Below, one piece after another: positions 8,212-10,762 of a stretch of 10,762 nt of DNA (its first letter is position 1; each line of letters starts with the position of its first letter). Origin of the DNA: Euperipatoides rowelli (taxonomy: Eukaryota; Onychophora; Udeonychophora; Euonychophora; Peripatopsidae). The DNA is taken from the NCBI GenBank assembly GCA_003024985.2, contig PXIH01S0001053.1, one strand, 5' to 3'. The notes below the pieces were generated by a model that was not told the DNA's origin, searched no databases, and saw only the letters and a program-made list of their open reading frames with translations. The position numbers and the translations under genes are program-made.

Positions 8212-8366
8212 CTCTTGCATGTGGAATAAAATAAAGTAAGCCTACATATTTAAGCTAGTCTAACAATTATTGCAGTCAATATAGATCTCTAGATAATATT
8301 GTGTATAAAAAGTGTATAATGTGTGCCATAAACTAAAAAGGCGGAACATATAGAAACTAAAGCATA

Positions 8367-9567
8367 TACGGGGTGAATGGGGTAATAATATGCAGATGGG
8401 ATAATAAGAAACATAAAAAATTCACACAGCAGTTATTATTTTCACTAGAACCCTAGTTTTTTTTTTACACCTTATATATCTCATCTATGGTTGTTTATAA
8501 AAAAAAATTAAATTGCTACCTTAAAATTAAAGAAGATATATAGCCTACTGTAAATTTGTTTCTTATAACCCCAGGAAACAGTATCCTATTATGCCACGTG
8601 GGGTAATAAGAAACAAACCTGCTATTTCCATATGACTGCTTGTTAAAAAAATGAAGCACTTGTGTAATAGGAATCATCTCCTAAGTAGGCCTACAGTATA
8701 TAGTGTAAGCCTAATTTTTTTGCCTATACACTTTTTTTTTTTTTACAGACTACTAAATATCAGGTCAAATAAGTTGCATGCTAAAAGTTTTAGACACACA
8801 TTTATTACTTACAAACTAATGAATAAAACCATTACAAATTTGTCTTAAAACATAAAATATTGTTAGAAATAGGCTTACTTGTTTTAGATAATTTGATTGA
8901 GAAAAACTTGAGTAAAACATAGAAAAATTAGAACAGTGTTTACACTTATTTCTGCAACCATTAAGCAGATTGGTAAGATTGGCTAATTATGTGAATTAGT
9001 AGGGAAAAGGAAACTGCACTTATTTACAACACACAAGCCTAGGCCCTTTTTTAACATATTCTTGCATTTTTTTTTACACTTTTACTTTAGTCTGAAATGA
9101 TGGCAAAAATTAATAAAACAAATAAAAAAAAAGTTGTGTTTATTATTACCCCACAGCCTTTGAAAAATGGGGTAAACAGGATCTTTTCATGAATAGGCCT
9201 AATGTTAATAGCAGAAATCAAAACAAAAATGCAATTTAAAACCCATTTTTAAATCAAGCAAAAAGTCCACAATTTTTTTAAAAAAAAAAAAAAAATGCAT
9301 AGACTAGGCATAGTCAGGATAAAATTCTAGACCTAGGCCTATTTTGATAAAAACACTACTTTGGGTCAATAAAGTTTTTTTGTAGGATCATTTTGTAACA
9401 ACAATTTTTCAATAAAAAGGCCATTTATACCTATTAACAAATTTTACAGGTTGTAGGGGATAAGTTCAGGTTTTTTATAGATTTTTTTCCAGATTTTTAG
9501 ACATGTATATACACAAAAATAACAAAAAATGTATCTTAGTACCCCTGCTTCTTATTACCCCACTCTA
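8367..9567 (+). mobile_element. Non-autonomous GGGGTAATAAG element, copy B
   Basis: Second copy of the 4966-6074 element, same orientation, about 1.2 kb. The left end is TACGGGGTGAATGGGGTAAT; the right end, complemented, is TAGAGTGGGGTAATAAG. The motif pairs are retained: 8379 and 8398 direct, 8562-8572 inverted, 8600-8610 direct, 9141-9152 inverted, about 9169 direct (shortened to GGGGTAAACAGG), 9535-9545 and 9551-9561 inverted. The 27-base spacer between the first and second units has the same length in both copies. Copy B is longer mainly through short insertions, several of the TAGGCCTA type. The open frame at 8651-8848 is AT-rich; over its last third copy A is also open, but most differences there change the residue, so it is not taken as coding. 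Confidence 0.8.
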
Positions 9568-9568
9568 G

Positions 9569-9617
9569 TAGGCTAGTTGGTAGAGCAATTTTTATTTATT
9601 TAGTGGCATCTATTCAA
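9569..9617 (+). other. tRNA-like remnant (D-arm-like and T-loop-like words)
   Basis: TAGGCTAGTTGGTAGAGCA (9569-9587) differs little from the common tRNA D-arm/A-box sequence TAGCTCAGTTGGTAGAGCA. TTCAA follows 44 bases later (9613-9617), about where a tRNA T-loop would be. No acceptor stem, anticodon stem or full B-box is visible. It could be a decayed tRNA-derived SINE head, or chance combined with the local TAGGCTA words. It begins two bases after copy B. Confidence 0.2.
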
Positions 9618-10423
9618 CTAGGGATAGGCACTTCTAACACAAAATAGCTTGATATTCCATAATTACCTAAGTATTGCACAGTGTTCGTAAATAATTAAAT
9701 TACATTGCTAAAGGTACTGATTTAAGAGTATTTTTAAGCATGGGAGCAACACTGACCCTCCCTTTGTACCCCTCCTCATCCTCTCTGGCTGCATTATCAA
9801 TATTGATCAGGCATAAACTGTTCCAGACAGTGTAACTTTCGTACATTCATACCAGGACATTTCTAGGGATTCAGCTTTTTACAGTTTACCACTAGTAGCA
9901 AGGCAATGCTACTAGTCAGTCATAGATCAATGATTTAGGAACTGAAATAGTTCAATGCTTCATTCTTAGCAACACAGATTCATGAAAATGAAACAACACA
10001 TTCACTTTGCCGATATGGAAGAAAGCTTTAACTTATATACTTTGTTACTTGATGAAGGGGTTCTTTATAAGATTATAATTTTAAATATTTTCTATTTTGT
10101 ATTCCATCTGGTCTCATGTAAATAGATGTAGCCGAGTTAGAATAAATTGTTTTAGATTGCAGTTTTATTTTTAGTTTGTTTCTGGACATTAAAGGGTTAA
10201 AAGCAATCATGAATACAGAACCAAGCATGAAGCTGCACATAATCTCGCAGACCTACTCTATGTCATTACAAGTATTCTTATTATTAAGAAAAAAATCTAT
10301 ATTAAATAAGTGGACCACTGAGTTCTAGTTCTGTAGGCTAGCACTTGCCATGTTAAAAGCTTAGATGCTCTGCTGAAGAGTAGTTTAAATTTCTGACACC
10401 TTTTAAAAATTCTTTAACCCAGA
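9618..10423. other. Non-coding stretch with a perfect hairpin
   Basis: No gene is visible. Composition around 9740-9860 is slightly less AT-rich. ACTAGTAGCA (9891-9900) and TGCTACTAGT (9907-9916) form a perfect 10-bp stem with a 6-base loop. An AATAAA lies at 10141-10146 after a T-rich, 3'UTR-like stretch, but no coding frame precedes it. Confidence 0.6.
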
Positions 10424-10541
10424 GGAAAAGAGTTAATATTTTTCTTATTTTGTTTTTTAAAAAGTAAACAAATAAAAAAAAAAAACTTTTAACTTACTAT
10501 TTTTTTTAAAAAAAAAAAGAAGAAAAATGTTAACTCTTTTA
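10424..10541. repeat. AT-rich inverted repeat, about 40-bp arms
   Basis: The left arm (about 10424-10465, GAAAAGAGTTAATATTTTTC onwards) is matched by the complement of 10500-10541 (AAAAGAGTTAACATTTTTC onwards). The centre is A- and T-rich. The right arm includes a T8A11 tract (10500-10518). The outer 20 bases of each arm pair almost perfectly, while the inner part pairs largely because it is poly(A)/poly(T). Confidence 0.7.
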
Positions 10542-10600
10542 TACGGTACTCTGTTTTAATGTATTTTTTAAAACAAAATATAGATCATAGATTATTTTTT

Positions 10601-10623
10601 TTCACTATTTTTCAAATAGTGAA
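10601..10623. repeat. Perfect short hairpin
   Basis: TTCACTATTT (10601-10610) and AAATAGTGAA (10614-10623) are perfectly complementary around a 3-base loop. No T-run that would suggest a terminator follows, and the setting is eukaryotic. The remaining bases to 10762 hold nothing recognisable. Confidence 0.75.
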
Positions 10624-10762
10624 TAAAACTTATAGTTTTATAAGAGATATTTCTTACACAAAAAATAACATCTACATTATGTAATAACTTAAATGTTTAA
10701 TTGTTGATAGTTTTTTTTATTATTAAAATCCCCAAGATTCAATAGCCTATAATAAAAAAAAT

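Noticed and set aside
8651-8848. Plus-strand open frame of 65 residues in copy B
   Set aside because: It lies inside the non-autonomous element. Over the part that is open in both copies, most differences alter the residue, and the FFFF stretch is just the poly(T) run.

Overview
The window looks like intergenic or intronic nuclear DNA from an animal. It is strongly AT-rich, has many poly(A)/poly(T) runs and one ambiguous base at 1722 (so a draft assembly), and is built from decayed, partly nested transposable elements. I see no protein-coding gene I can defend. The longest open frames are short, low in complexity and lack recognisable domains. Repeated palindromic words (TAGGCCTA, TACCGGTA, TACTGTA/TACAGTA) and MITE-like inverted repeats suggest an animal genome, perhaps a marine invertebrate or fish. 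I cannot name the species.

Layout. 1-93: two tandem copies of a 40-bp motif, 53-bp period, cut by the window edge. 94-852: AT-rich, with many TACTGTA/TACAGTA words. 853-1009: small element bounded by inverted CACTAGAGGG-type motifs. 1732-1760: isolated element-end-like motif. 2561-2901: fragment of a pogo/Tigger-like DNA transposon with TCCGGA boxes and a TA-CAG end. 2902-4538: nothing recognisable. 4539-6870: a nest. Possible hAT-like outer ends (GGGTAAATA motifs) enclose a 1.1-kb non-autonomous element (copy A, 4966-6074) and a segment resembling a LINE 3' end or 3'UTR (6120-6790). 7697-7825 and 7986-8065: two long inverted repeats, the second the size of a pre-miRNA hairpin. 8367-9567: copy B of the 1.1-kb element, same orientation as copy A. 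9569-9617: weak tRNA-like remnant. 9891-10623: three more hairpins.

The 1.1-kb element has no transposase. Its ends and two internal sites carry the same motif (GGGGTAATAAGAAAC), arranged so that the element reads as three abutting units, each bounded by inverted copies. Both copies share this plan and the spacings between units.

The most interesting signal comes from comparing duplicated sequence within the window (copy A with copy B, and the two arms of an inverted repeat). At several places one copy has TA where the other has TA-GGCC-TA or TA-GGCT-TA. The abundant TAGGCCTA word may therefore be a micro-insertion flanked by a duplicated TA, possibly an excision footprint of a TA-targeting transposon. 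The TACTGTA/TACAGTA words have exactly the form of the TA-C(A/T)G-TA footprint known for Tc1/mariner-type elements. This is an inference from few comparisons, and a deletion between the two TA copies would look the same.
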